Of a DNA stretch of 64,000 nt, positions 1 to 11,300 are shown piece by piece. Location of the stretch: contig NW_004457671.1 of assembly GCF_000313135.1 (NCBI RefSeq), positions 167,776 through 231,775 of the forward strand, given 5' to 3'. The stretch comes from Acanthamoeba castellanii str. Neff. Its lineage: Eukaryota; Discosea; Longamoebia; Acanthamoebidae. The notes below the pieces were generated by a model. That model did no database searches. It worked only from the letters and a program-made list of their open reading frames with translations, and was not told where the DNA came from. Position 1 is the first letter of the stretch. Each line of letters opens with the position of its first letter. A program made the position numbers and the translations under genes.

Positions 1-1583
1 CGGGCTCATCCAGCCGTTCGCGGCCTCCCCGACTCCCGTACGCGAGCCTGCCCACACACCCAACCGCTGCTGCCGCATCGGCTCCAGAGACACTGATTGA
101 GAATTGTCGTGTGTGTCGTGTGTGTCGTGTGTGTCGTGTGTGTCGTGTGTGTCGTGTGTGCCTCTAAACGGGTGCAGGAGCTGAAGACGCAGGACGGGTG
201 GATCAGGACGAACTGGAACGAGGACGCCCTGCGCCAGAAGGCCATCGAAGCCATCCGGTAACCGCCCCGCCCCCAATGATACATGATTGAAGCGCGCTCA
301 TTGCTGGTGATGAACCTCTTCCTCACGTCGGCTTGACACGGTGGTGGTGGTGGTGGTGGTGGGTTGCTGTCAGGTTCGCTCCTGCCGAGGTAAAGATGTC
401 GTACCAGGAGGAACTTGCCGCCATGCTCGATCCCGACATGATCTTCTTCGACAAGCTCACCCACTCTCAAGTGCACATCCCTCTCCCCGTTTTGCCATTT
501 ACGTGACGTGCACTAACACCCGGCGAACACGCACATACGTACACGCACACACGGACGACACCAAAGAAAATGCGTGCGGTGGAGAGCCTCACGATGAACC
601 TCGAGCGGTTGGGCTACGCAGATTGGGCACACTTGCCCCTCCTCATTGGTAACTTCTCGTCTTGGCGGGGAAGCGCCACCAATTCTTCTTTTTCCCTTTC
701 TCCCCTCCAACTCTACTCAACACCGCTGTACTACAGGGAAGCAGTACTCGCGGCGGGCTGAGGGCATCGTGGTGATCCCCTATAACTTCACAGTGCCCAG
801 GTATGCCCCTTGGGCACATACACACACACCACAAGTTGCTGGCTCGTCCTAAATTACGAAGACTGACCTACATTCGCTCGCTTGCCGCGCGCAGGTTGGT
901 GGAGTATCTCAACAAGCACCTGGCGGACATCAAGCGGGAACGGGAGCACATCCGTGCCGACGTGCACCTCATCGCCGACCTCTCCCACCGCCTACAGGAG
1001 CGCCTCGGCCTCCAAGGTCTGCTTGCTCGCCTATGCCTTGTACTGTGTGTGATGTGCGTGTGCGTGTGTATGTACGTGTGCGTGCGTGTTTCTCGCTCGT
1101 GAGCGATGCTGACGTCGGCGCACGTGCTGGTGTTGATTGTTATAAACAGATGTGTCGGTGTGGGGCTCCAAGCGAGCGGCCATCGGCTGCCTCCAGCGGC
1201 TGACGGACATCGCGGGCCACATGGCCTCGCACAACCTCACCCACGCCACCCTCGTTCTCACCGACCTCATCTCCGCGCCCCAACCACAAGAAGACGAAGA
1301 CGAAAGAGAAGAGGAGCAAGAAGACGGTGGTCTCAAGGTCGACGGAACAACGACAGAGGAGGAACTGGATGAGCCAGAGGAGCAGTTCCGATACGATCCC
1401 AGCACTCGACGGCTGTTCGTGCGAAAGGACTTCAACAAGGCGGGCCTGCTCGCCTACCTCCGCCGCGTCCGGCCACGCCCGGACGACATCGTCGAGGCCC
1501 CGCCGTCTTCCACCGCTCCGCCCACGCTCGCCACCTCTTCCTCTTCCGCCTTTCTCAAGAGCGCGCAAGTACCCACAAGCTGA
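1..1583 (+). CDS. Unidentified protein, 3' part (possibly TCAIM/DUF4461-like)
   Basis: This is the C-terminal part of a multi-exon gene whose start lies left of the window. Visible coding blocks are about 174-260, 376-467, 569-650, 738-800, 895-1016 and 1150-1583, joined by GT-AG introns. The protein has mixed helical segments, including a charged block with LNKHLADIKREREHIRADV. An acidic low-complexity stretch follows near 1290-1370, then the segment RYDPSTRRLFVRKDFNKAG and a Ser/Pro tail. A loose resemblance in spacing to the mitochondrial TCAIM/DUF4461 family (short helical blocks around a VIP-aromatic-N motif) is only a guess. The first intron holds a GTGTCGTGT repeat. The stop is at 1581-1583 and is followed by a polyadenylation-like AATAAA. 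Confidence 0.55.
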
Positions 1584-1616
1584 CGTGGTATGACGTCATT
1601 TTGTTCTCTTTTTTTG

Positions 1617-1622
1617 AATAAA
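1617..1622 (+). terminator. AATAAA polyadenylation-like signal
   Basis: AATAAA lies 34 bases after the stop of the first gene, in a short AT-rich stretch, and 127 bases before the next ATG. The position and composition fit a eukaryotic poly(A) signal. Confidence 0.5.
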
Positions 1623-1748
1623 AATAGCAAATTAATTCCCTGTTTTTTCTGGACTTCTGAATTAATTGGCTTTGTGGTTGCTCCACCGGGACGAAGTGTT
1701 TTATTTGATTTTGACCCGCGTAGGAGAGAAGCGCATACACTCGGCAAG

Positions 1749-3937
1749 ATGGCGACGCACAAGGGACACTTCAGGTGGCATAACGAAGAGGAGGTCTACG
1801 GCAAGGCCCAGTGGACCCGCGTCTACTTCGTGCTCAAAATCGAGGAGCGTGCCCTCTACATCTACAAGCAGAAGAAGGTTCGTTTTCCCTCTTCCTCTCC
1901 GCTTCCGGTCTTTTTCGTGATGTCGTTATCATCAATTCTTTCGATCAAAATCTAAAAATCGTGTTTAGCAAAAATGCTAACGTTCGCTCGAACTTTCGTT
2001 TCCTGTTGGGCCTGCAGGACCAGTCCAAGGAGTGGAAGAAGATCGACGTCTCCAAGGGTTCGTGCGAGAACGGCCGCCACAAGCGCCAGAAGGTTCCCCT
2101 TTTCTTTCATCTTTTTGCCCGCCCATCCATCTCTTCGTGTAGCGGCGGGGCTTTGTCGCTGCTCTTTGCTGGCTCTCCCTTTTTTATCGCATGTGCTCTC
2201 CGAGGCCTCACTTTCCCGCCAATTTGTTGGTCGCGTGTACGACGTGTGGTGGTGTGTAGCACGTCTTCGTGTTCACCGCCAACGACCAGAGGAAGTACGT
2301 CTTCCGCTCCGAGCACAAGAACAAGAAGAAGCAGTGGGTCCGCTACCTCAACGACGCCGCCAAGGGTGCGTGTCTCTACACCTGGTTTTCGTAATTTAAT
2401 TTATATTGCACTTTTTTGCTTGGTTTTTTTGGACCGAAAATAATGTTCCGGTGCTGACGGTGCGGGCGATTGGCGCAGATGCCAAGAAGGTCGAGACCCC
2501 CAAGGCGGCGGCCGTGGAGAAGAAGGAGGAGCCCAAGCCCGAGCCGGTGAAGAAGGCCGACGACGAGAGCTCGTCGTCCGACGATGAGTCGTCGTCTTCC
2601 GATGACGAGAGCTCGTCGTCCGAGGGCGAAGATGAGGACGCTGCCGCCGCTGCCAAGAAGAAGGCCGACGAAGAGGCCGAGGCCGCCGCTGCCGCCAAGA
2701 AGAAGGCCGATGACGAGGCCGCCGCCGCCGCTGCTGCCAAGAAGGCCGAAGAGGAAGCCGCCGCTGCCGCTGCTGCCAAGAAGGCCGAGGAGGAGGCCGC
2801 CGCCGCCGCCGCCGCCAAGAAGGAAGCCGAGAAGGAGTCGGACTCGTCGTCGTCGGATGAGTCGTCGTCTTCTGATGATTCGTCGTCGTCCGAGTCTGAG
2901 TCCGAGGCGGAGGAGAAGCCCAAGGATGCGCCCGCGCCCGCTGCCGAGCCCGAGCCCGAGGTGGGCAAGAGTACGTCGCGACGCCCTGCGTTCTGTTCCG
3001 CGCGTCGTGTGTCGTGTGTGCGTGTGCACTCGGATAGCTGACGTGGCGCGGTGCCGACCGATACAGACGTGACCGTGGAGAACACCTACCCGCGGCTGAT
3101 TCACCTGCAGGGCAAGAAGAAGACCGACATCACCTTCACCCACGTACGCGCAACAGCTCTCACACACACACACACACACACACCCACACACACGCTCACC
3201 ACCAGACGCCAAACTATTAGGTGGCCACCACCGGCGCGAGCGTCAACGACACCGACGTCTTCATCCTCGACAACAACAAGACCGTCTACACCTGGCTCGG
3301 CGCCAGGTTCGCCCTCCAACTTGTCATCGTAGCGCTTGCAATCGCACCCCATCGCTGACGCTTTTCTCTTTCTTTACGCGGACAGCCCCAACATGTGGCA
3401 GAAGCAGGCCGCCGCGGCTCTCACCCGCGCCATGGACGACGAGCGTGGCTCGAGCGTCAGCAACCTGGTCATCTCCAGTACGTTCACACACACGACACAC
3501 CAATCATGCGCGCGTTCGTGTCGCTCACACGTGTGTGCGCACGCAACGCACACGACACAGACGCGGGCACCTCCGACGCGGCCAAGTTCTGGGAGCTGCT
3601 GGGCGGCAAGCCCGAGACGCTGTCTAAGTCGGCGCCCGAGGCGCAGGCGCCCGTGCTGTTCCGGCTGTCCGACGAGTCAGGCAAGATGGAGTTCAACGAG
3701 GTGGGCCGGGGCAACCCGCTCAAGCGCTCCCTGCTCCAGGCCGACGACGTGTTCATCGCCGACCTGGGCTTCCACATCTTCGTGTGGATCGGCAAGAAGG
3801 CCTCGCGCGACGAGCGCGACAAGGCCGTCGGCTACGCCGTGGTCTACAGGCACAAGTACAACAGGCCCGAGCACATCCACATCGAGAGGATCATGGACGG
3901 AGGCGAGAATGAGCTCCTCTACTCCTTCTTCCAGTAA
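1749..3937 (+). CDS. PH domain plus gelsolin-repeat actin-binding protein
   Basis: A probable actin-filament binding or severing protein recruited to membranes. The N-terminus (exons from 1749, ending about 2365) is a PH domain: GHFRWHNEEEVYGKAQWTRVY begins the fold and the closing helix carries the conserved Trp in KKQWVRYLNDAAK. A long low-complexity linker (about 2480-2970) follows, with Ser/Asp blocks and repeated Ala-rich KKAEEE-type units. Two gelsolin-like segments then appear: one across exons about 3070-3480 with DTDVFILDNNKTVYTWLGA, and one in the last exon with ADDVFIADLGFHIFVWIGKK. PH-gelsolin combinations are known in amoebae (Dictyostelium villidin carries both, with extra domains). 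This protein is shorter and lacks a recognisable villin headpiece. The ATG at 1749 directly begins the PH domain. It is convergent with the V-ATPase gene. Confidence 0.85.
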
Positions 3938-4176
3938 AACAGAACTCTATCCCTCTTCCCTCTGCCGCCTTAGCTTTCAAGTTAGTCCAACGAATACAGT
4001 CTGTAACGTTTTGATGATGAAGGTGAAGGGCAAGTTGTTTGTTTGTTTGTTGGTTGTCGTTGTTGATCGCAGAGGAAGAAGAGGACAACGCGCCACCGAC
4101 CACGTGGAGGGGAAGGAGGTGAGGTGGAGTGAAGGGCCAACAGGGTCGCATGTACAGGGAGAGGGTGCGAGCGGGC

Positions 4177-5101
4177 TTAGCCGAACTTGGCATTGGACGT
4201 CATGACGATGCCGATGATGACGCCAAACAGTCCTGTTGATAACAACAACACGACGAACCACCAAGCTCGGGTTAGCCAACACAACAACAACTTCTTCACA
4301 AGGAGAGACTCGCGGTAAGGCGGCGGAGCGTACCGAGGGCAGAGCCGAAGATTTCAACGATGAGGATCTTCACGAACAGCGAGGCGTTTTGAGCGTCGGC
4401 CAAGGCGCAAGAACTGCCCGTGATACCGACGCATACACTACACGACGACAATGAAGTAGAGAGAGATTTAGAGATAAAATCGGAATAGGAATCACGTAGT
4501 GGATTGGATGTAAATTGAGGAGGGGAGGGGTTGCGGCACGTACCCGCAAAAGAGATTGGCCAAACCGACAGTCATGCCACCCCAGAAGAGGGCAAACGCG
4601 GCATGGAAATCGGGGTCCTTGGCAGTCTCGCCGAAGTCCTCAAGCTTGCCCTGGAAGATGATGGCAATAATGATACCGTAGATGGCAACGGCCTCGCAGA
4701 AAATGATACTGCAAATAGAACAAAAATTAGCGCATACGTGCTGAGGCAGAGTACGGCGCAAGGAGTAGAGCGATTCATTCCACCAATTAAATTATTAAAA
4801 AAGAGAATGTGAAGCGGGTTGTCTACCTGATCAAATTCTTCGATCGGATCCTGGGAGCCTTGACGGCAGCACCCAGCAAGCTGGTGCCAGTGATGAAGAT
4901 ACCCCTGCAAATACGAGATCAAAGGCCGGTAAGCGAAAATGTACGTTTACAAATCGCTCCCCCTGGCCTAATCGATTCCATTAAATTGCAGCTGCCGTAC
5001 CAGGCGGCACCGGCAACGGAGAGGCCAATAGTGAGACCAATGCCGAGATCGGCCCAAGTGTAGGGGTTCAATTCGCCGAGCCAGCCGCTGTCAGTTGCCA
5101 T
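4177..5101 (-). CDS. V-type ATPase proteolipid subunit c'' (21 kDa)
   Basis: Membrane proton-translocating ring subunit of the vacuolar H+-ATPase (VMA16/ATP6V0B family). The exons read from an N-terminus [20 protein letters not shown] through four hydrophobic helices. The family signature [19 protein letters not shown] is followed by [14 protein letters not shown], with the essential Glu in the last full helix. [20 protein letters not shown] gives the second Glu-bearing helix. The final exon encodes [17 protein letters not shown], and its stop is at 4177-4179. About five exons are present and introns are 60-170 bp. Length and order agree with the family. The start at 5101 is the first Met before conserved sequence. 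Confidence 0.92.
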
Positions 5102-5307
5102 CTCTCTTCTTTGGTCGATCAAAAAATCTCTTTTGGATGAGGATGATGAGCAGACGACTAAAGTCGTTGTCCGCGCCCAGAAGCCTCCGCCGCGAAGTCC
5201 ACCCCAGAAGCTTCTCCTCCCCTTTCCGCCACCGCATACTCTACATTCTTGGTTCCAATTATGAAGAATTCGAAATACTTTTTTCTTTAATCAAAAATCC
5301 AGAATGC

Positions 5308-7219
5308 TCATTGCTCGGCTTCCTCGGGCGGGATGGCGAGGAGGGCCGGGTTGAGCAGGGCGGCGAGGGTGGCGTGCAGGTTCTCGGCCAGGCGCTCGGC
5401 CCTCGCGCTCTGCTCCTCGACGGCGGCCAGGCGCGTCGACACATCGCCGCCCGACGTCGATGAAGATGGCGCGATCGCGACCGAAGGCGTCGATGGCTGC
5501 TTGGCGAGCTCCGCGCGCACGGCCTGGGCCACGAGTGCGCCCAGCTCCTCCTTGAGCACCGCTCGCACGGCCTCTCGGACCGCACCGCGCAGGTCATCCG
5601 CCTGCTTCTCGCCGGCAGGACCATTCGTCGTTGTCTGCTGACGCTCCTTCTCCTTCTTCGCTTTCTCTTCCTCCTCGGCGACCTTTCGCTTTCGCTCCTT
5701 CTCCTTCTCCTCAAGCTGCTGTTGCTTCTTCTTCATGTTCTCCTGCTCCTGCTGCTGCCTGGCCTTCTCGGCCTTGCGCCTCTGCTCCTCCTCCGCCTTC
5801 CGCTGCTGCTGCTGCTGCTGCTGCTCGGCCGCCGCCCGTCGCTTGGCCTCGGCCTCGGCCTCCTGCGCCTTCCGCTGCCGGGCCAGCGCGGCCTCGGCCT
5901 CGGCCTCCCGCCGCTTCCGCTCCTTCTCCTGCTGCTGCTGACGCTCCTTCTTCTTCTTCTCCTCGGCGGCGGCGGCGGCGGCCTGCTTCTTCCGCGCAGC
6001 CTCGGCCTCGGCCTCTCGCCTGCTCCGCTCTCGCGCCTCTTCGTCCTCCTTCTCCTGCTGCTTCCTCCGGGCTTCGGCTTCGGTCTTGGCCTTTCTCTTC
6101 GCCGCGGCGGCTTCTGCGTCGGCACCGGCGTCGACGTCGGCGCCCTCGGCTGGCGTGGCCGGGTCGCTGGCGGCAGAGTCCTTCGGCTGCGAAGGGACCG
6201 CCTGCTCCGCAGCCGCCACCTCTCACGTCAGCCTTTTCAACCATTATTACCAAGTAAATAAATAATAAATAAATAACGATAATGCAATGTAAAATACGGG
6301 TGACACATAAAGACGGAGGAGAGGCGTGCCTGGCCAAGCGCGGTGCCGGAGGATTCCTTCTGCTGCTGCTGTTTCTTTTGCTTCCTCTTCAGCTTCTTCT
6401 TCTCGGCGGCTGACAGCTGCAAAGGCGACGACACAACCGGTCACGTTGGTTTAGGCAAAAGAAAGGCACACACGACTGAACATCCAGTCCAAGGCAGCGC
6501 GGCCCAAGTTGTCGATCATCGCGATGCTGTGTGAAGTGTGCACGCACCTGGCCACCGTTCGCTGCGTCGGCCGAGGGCTCCGCCAGCAGATTGGCAAACA
6601 CTGCACCGCCGCCGCCGCCGCCACCATCGTCAACATCACCATCAACAGGGTACCTTGCGTGAGAGCGAAAGGGAAGATGATGGTTGCTATGTGTGCGCGC
6701 ACCGTTGTTGTGGAAAAGAGAGAAGGAGGAGGAAGGGGAGGAGGCATTGCCGGCGGCCGCGCCATCAGCGCCGGCGGTGGCGGTGGCGGTGAGGTTCTTC
6801 CACGAGACATTGACTTTGACTACACGCTGGGCCTTGGGCAGCAGCTTGAGCCCGGCCGCCTTCTTCTCTGCCTCGCTCTCCGGCGCCTTGCCCACCTCCA
6901 CTGTTTCCCAAATGAAGAGTTAGTTCGATCACGCCGGAACGGAAGACTGATTTCGAGATTAACTAAAATTCGGAAGTTGACAATCTAATCTTTTGGCGAT
7001 TTTTGGCGATTGATCGCCGGGCCTTGCCTTGGGGGAAGGGGGGCAAGGTACCACCAAATCCGGTGCGCTTCTTGGGCGTGGCTGCGGCCTGCTGTTGCTG
7101 CGACCTGGGCCGGCTGGGTCCGCCAGCCGCGGTTCGGGGGAGGCCTGGTGGGCGACGCGGGCCGCCTCTGCCCCCGGGCCTGCCCGATCCGATGGCTCCT
7201 CGTGGCAGTTTACGTTCCA
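5308..7219 (-). CDS. Charged coiled-coil hypothetical protein with RG-rich N-terminus
   Basis: No family was recognised. The N-terminus (exon ending at 7219) is basic and Gly/Arg/Pro-rich (MERKLPRGAIGSGRPGGRGG), like RNA-binding or nucleolar RG motifs. Middle exons (about 6790-6900, 6550-6640 and 6330-6420) contain KAPESEAEKKAAGLKLLPK and a Lys/Gln-rich patch. The last, very long exon (5308 to about 6220) is almost wholly Glu/Lys/Arg/Ala/Gln heptad-like sequence predicted to form an extended coiled coil. It ends in a more ordinary helical segment (DDLRGAVREAVRAVLKEELG) that may be an oligomerisation or docking helix. Low complexity makes family assignment by eye unsafe. The donor of the exon near 6330 is unclear (a GC donor or a displaced GT). 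The start is supported by divergence from the SH2-RapGAP gene. Confidence 0.6.
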
Positions 7220-7637
7220 TCTGTGCTTCTCGATTTAATCTCCAATTCCAAACGCTCGACCAGCAAAAAAAAACACAACTGAACAAGGAATTCAGAAAAT
7301 GACGGGAATTCGGATGCGAGATCGAGTCCGGGTGGTGACCATACCAACGCGTGAAGCAAATTAATTTGGTGCCGCCCAACAACGGCTGCCTCGCAGAGGG
7401 ACCCAGGAACAGCTTTTGGCGCACGAATCCTGCGTGGCCCTTCATCTTCCTGTGCCTCTTCTCCTGCCAGCCAGCCTTGTCCAATCCAACGACAAGGTAC
7501 GCTACGCTCCTTTTTGATGATCCAAAGACAAAGCCAGCCATCCCAAGATTGATTCTCAAATTCTCTTCTTCTCCGAATTCGCGAACACGCATTCGTTGTT
7601 TGGTGGGGGGGGGGCGCAGTGAAGAGGGGAAAGAGAG
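7220..7637. promoter_or_regulatory. Divergent intergenic region
   Basis: This 418-bp interval separates the ATG of the coiled-coil gene (-) from the ATG of the SH2-LRR-RapGAP gene (+), so it probably carries both promoters. It is less GC-rich than the coding DNA and has a G9 run near 7607. No clear TATA box was seen. Confidence 0.5.
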
Positions 7638-8324
7638 ATGGACGGGAGTGGAGTCGTAAATCTGAACAACGGGACGGAGGACAACAACTGGGAGCCCTTC
7701 CGCGAGAAAGTGTGGGCCACCGCCCTCGCCGTCGCCAAACTCGATCCCCAGTCCCAGGTACTGCCCCCCTCCCGTGCCAGCCAAAGAACGAACGAGACGC
7801 TACGTTCGGGATGACGGTGGACAAATGGAATGGAATCGAATTGCGGAAGAGATGGAAAAGAAGGAATGGAATGATTTGATTTTCTTGTGGTGTAGGCTAT
7901 CCCGGTGCACAAGTTTTGCGCGTCGTACCTGTCGTCCGTTGGAGGCACCCACACAGAGGTCGACCAGATCTGTCTTTCCGTCATCTTCTCCGACCACGGT
8001 GCCCTACCGCTTTCTTTCTTTCGCTCTTTCTCTCTTTCTCTTTCGCTCTTTTCCCAACCGCCGAGGCATACATGCGCTTCCGTGATGACGTGAGGAAGAA
8101 GGAGTGCGGGGCTGACCTGCGCGTGTGTTGCGTTGCGTTGTGTTGCTTTGCGCTATGTGTGCGATCCACAGGCGAGGAAGAAGAGGAGTTCCCGCTGGTG
8201 TCGAAGAAGCAGTTCGATCTCTTCCTCCGCCGCTTCGGCCCTCCCGAGCGCTCCCTTGCCAAGGCAACGCTTCTTCTCTTCTTCTCTTCGCTTCTCTGTG
8301 CTACTTCCTTGGCGATTTGTTTAA

Positions 8325-8355
<31 letters not shown>

Positions 8356-11300
8356 GTGTTGCAGATTCGTGATGTGCTCCAGAACGGAAAGAAGTGCGTC
8401 TCTCTCCCTCTCTTCTCTTCTCTGCTTTAGCGCGGCGCCTGCAACGCGCTAACGATACGTGCGTGCGTGTGCCATGATGGTGGCACTTGGTGGTGATGGT
8501 GATGATACATGAAAGGTGGTTCCACGGCAAGCAGAGCAGGCAGGCGTCAGAGCGGCTGCTGATGGAGTCCGGCCGCGAGGGCGACTTCCTCATGCGGTAC
8601 TCGTCCGTCGAGGGCGCCTTCACCGTGGACTACATCAAGCGCCAGAAGATCTGCCACTTCAACAACATCCGCAACGACGCCGGCGGAGGCGTGTGCGTTC
8701 TCGTCGGTACCCACCTCTACCTTCTTTCCACCGCACACACCGCACACTCATTGTTAACACGCGGTGTGTGCGGTGTGCGGTGTGTCGTGCGAGTGCAGGC
8801 AAGACGCCGGAGCAGCAGAAGGCGTACAAGTTCACGTCGATGTCGGCGTTCATCACGAAGAACGAACACATCTTCGTCAACCCGTGTCTCAACCCGCGCT
8901 CGCACTTCCAGTGGCTCAAGCTCCGCATCCCCGACAACCCGTCGGAGCGGGGTGCCGAGGCCAAGGCCGACGTCGACGAAGACGAGGAGGACTCGTCCGA
9001 CGACGAACACGAAGACCCCAGTACATTCCCCCCAAATCAACGATTGTCGGCTCATGGCGTGGCATTTGACACGTGTGTGCGGTGTGTGCGATGCAGGCCA
9101 GTCGAAGGTGCCGTTGGAGGAGCGGATCAAGAACGCCATCCAGAACTCGTTCCAGAAGCACAAGACCACGCTCTCGCTCAAGAACCTGGGCATGGGACCC
9201 ACCCTCCCGCTCCACATCTGCCGCCTCAACTACGTCGTGCGTGCTCCCCACCATGCGTGTCGTGTCGTGTTTGTCGTGTGTGTCATGGCTGATGGTGTGC
9301 GTGCGCGGTGGGTGCTCAGGTGTACCTGGACCTGAGCCGGAATAAGCTGACGGAGCTTCCGGAGGACCTGTCGGCGCTGCGCCTGCTGAAGCGCCTCAAC
9401 GTGAGCGCCAACAAGCTCACGTCGCTGCCCGGTTCGATCTTTGCGTCGTTCCCGCGGCTGCACTCGCTGATCGGCGCCGAGAACCAGATCACGGAGATCC
9501 CGGAGGGTCTGTTCAAGGCCACCACCCTCTCCTACCTCGACCTCTCCTCCAACAAGATCTCCAAGGCACGCACACGCACCACACCACCGCACACGCATCA
9601 CCGCACACGCACTACGGCGCACGCGCCATGTGTGGCATCGATGGACTGACTGTGTGTGCGGTGGTGCGTGTGCGATGTGCGCAGGTGCCGGCGGCGGTGA
9701 ACGAGCTGACGCAGCTGGGCTTCCTGGAGTTGTCCAACAACCAGATCGACGCGGTGCCCGCCCTCGACAAGCTCGAGAAGCTCGAGGAGCTCTACGTCAA
9801 CGACAACCAACTCCGTGAAATCTCCGTACCTCTTCCTCCAACTTGCTCATGTATATATATACTTTGTATTTGTAATGTGTGCACACTGATCTTTATATGC
9901 TGTGCAGGGCTCGTTGGCGTCGTTGCCGGCGTTGATGCACCTGGACATCTCCAGCAACCAGGTGACGCACATTCCCAAGGAGATCCTGAGCCTGGTGAGC
10001 GACAACAACGCCTTCTGCATCGTGGTCGACAACAACCCGCTGGTCGAGGAGGACAAGTCCAAGCTGCTGGCCCTCCTCCAGGCCAACAAGAACCGCGACC
10101 GCGCCGAATCCCGCACCAAGGGCTCCCGCGACATTCTCGGTATTCCTCTTTTTATTTATTTTCTTTTATCTAATCATTGTTTTTTATTCCCCTTTTAATT
10201 CGTCTTGGGCGGATTCCTCACATTCCTCTCGCGTGTGTCGTGGCTGGCGTGTGCGTGTGTGCGTGTGTGCGTGTGTGCGTGTGTGCGTGTGTGCGTGTGT
10301 GCGTGTGTGCGTGTGCGTGCAGGCGTGATCCGTGTGAATTCTGAGAAGCTGCAGGATGTGGCGACCAAGTCCCGCAGCCGCGCGATGCCCAGCGAGGGGA
10401 GCGCCACCTTGCGTCCGCACAAGGACAAGGAGCGAGGAGGGGGCGACGACGACGGCGATGGCGAGGGCCGGTCGCAGGGCAAGTCCATGTGGACCAACGG
10501 CTTCGGCTTCAAGATCGAAGAGGGACGAGGTGCGTACACCACCACCATCACCATCCACCACCGATCGAGTATGCGTCGACAATTCCTCATCGCGACGTGG
10601 AATGTAACGACGCGTGTCGTGTCGTGTCGTGTCTAGGGCCGAGGCCGCAGTCCAAGGACCTGCACCTGCAGGAGCACATCAACGTGTTCGACTACCGCCG
10701 CTACTTCTACCACCAGACCGGTGCCTACCTACGCCTTACCCTTTCACTCTTTCCTGGTCAAGTCTCCCAAGACTAACGAAGAACGAATTGAATTCTCCGC
10801 ATTCTTTGATTCTCCTCAGTGCACGCCAACATCATCGGAAACGACAAACAGCTGGGCCAGATCTGCATCTCCATCCAGAAGGTGCTCACTCACTCTCACA
10901 CTTTCCCAAACTCTTAGTGTCGTGTGTGTCGTTTGGTCGTCTTACACGTGTGTCGTGTGTCGTGTGTGTGTGTGTCGTGTGTGTAATGAACATTAGGAGC
11001 CCACGATGAGCACGATGGTGAACCTGGGCGAGCAGCCCTACCCGGTGTACCGCGTGCTCCTCCGCACCAAGCAGAACGATCGGCGCCTCGAGATCAGAGC
11101 GGCCGAAGTCAAGATCCGAAAGAAGGAAAAGTACGCCCGATCCGACGACCTCATGGTACCGTACTCCCCCCTCCCGTCAAATGAATTCCTCGCAGTGTTT
11201 GAAACGAAACTCATGCGCGTGTGTCGTGTTGCGTGTGCGGTGTGTTGCGTGTGTAGGACGCGCTGAAGAAGCTGCTGCAGCCGTTCTCGCCGCGGCACCT

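Noticed and set aside
2376..3212. Minus-strand Leu/Gly/Arg- and Ser/Ala-rich frames opposite the PH-gelsolin gene
   Set aside because: They are antisense reflections of the Ala/Lys/Glu/Ser low-complexity linker; the sense strand carries PH and gelsolin domains with good splice sites.
5711..6337. Arg/Gly/Ala-rich frames opposite and beside the coiled-coil gene
   Set aside because: They are shadow frames of the highly repetitive GAG/GCC codons of the coiled-coil exon.
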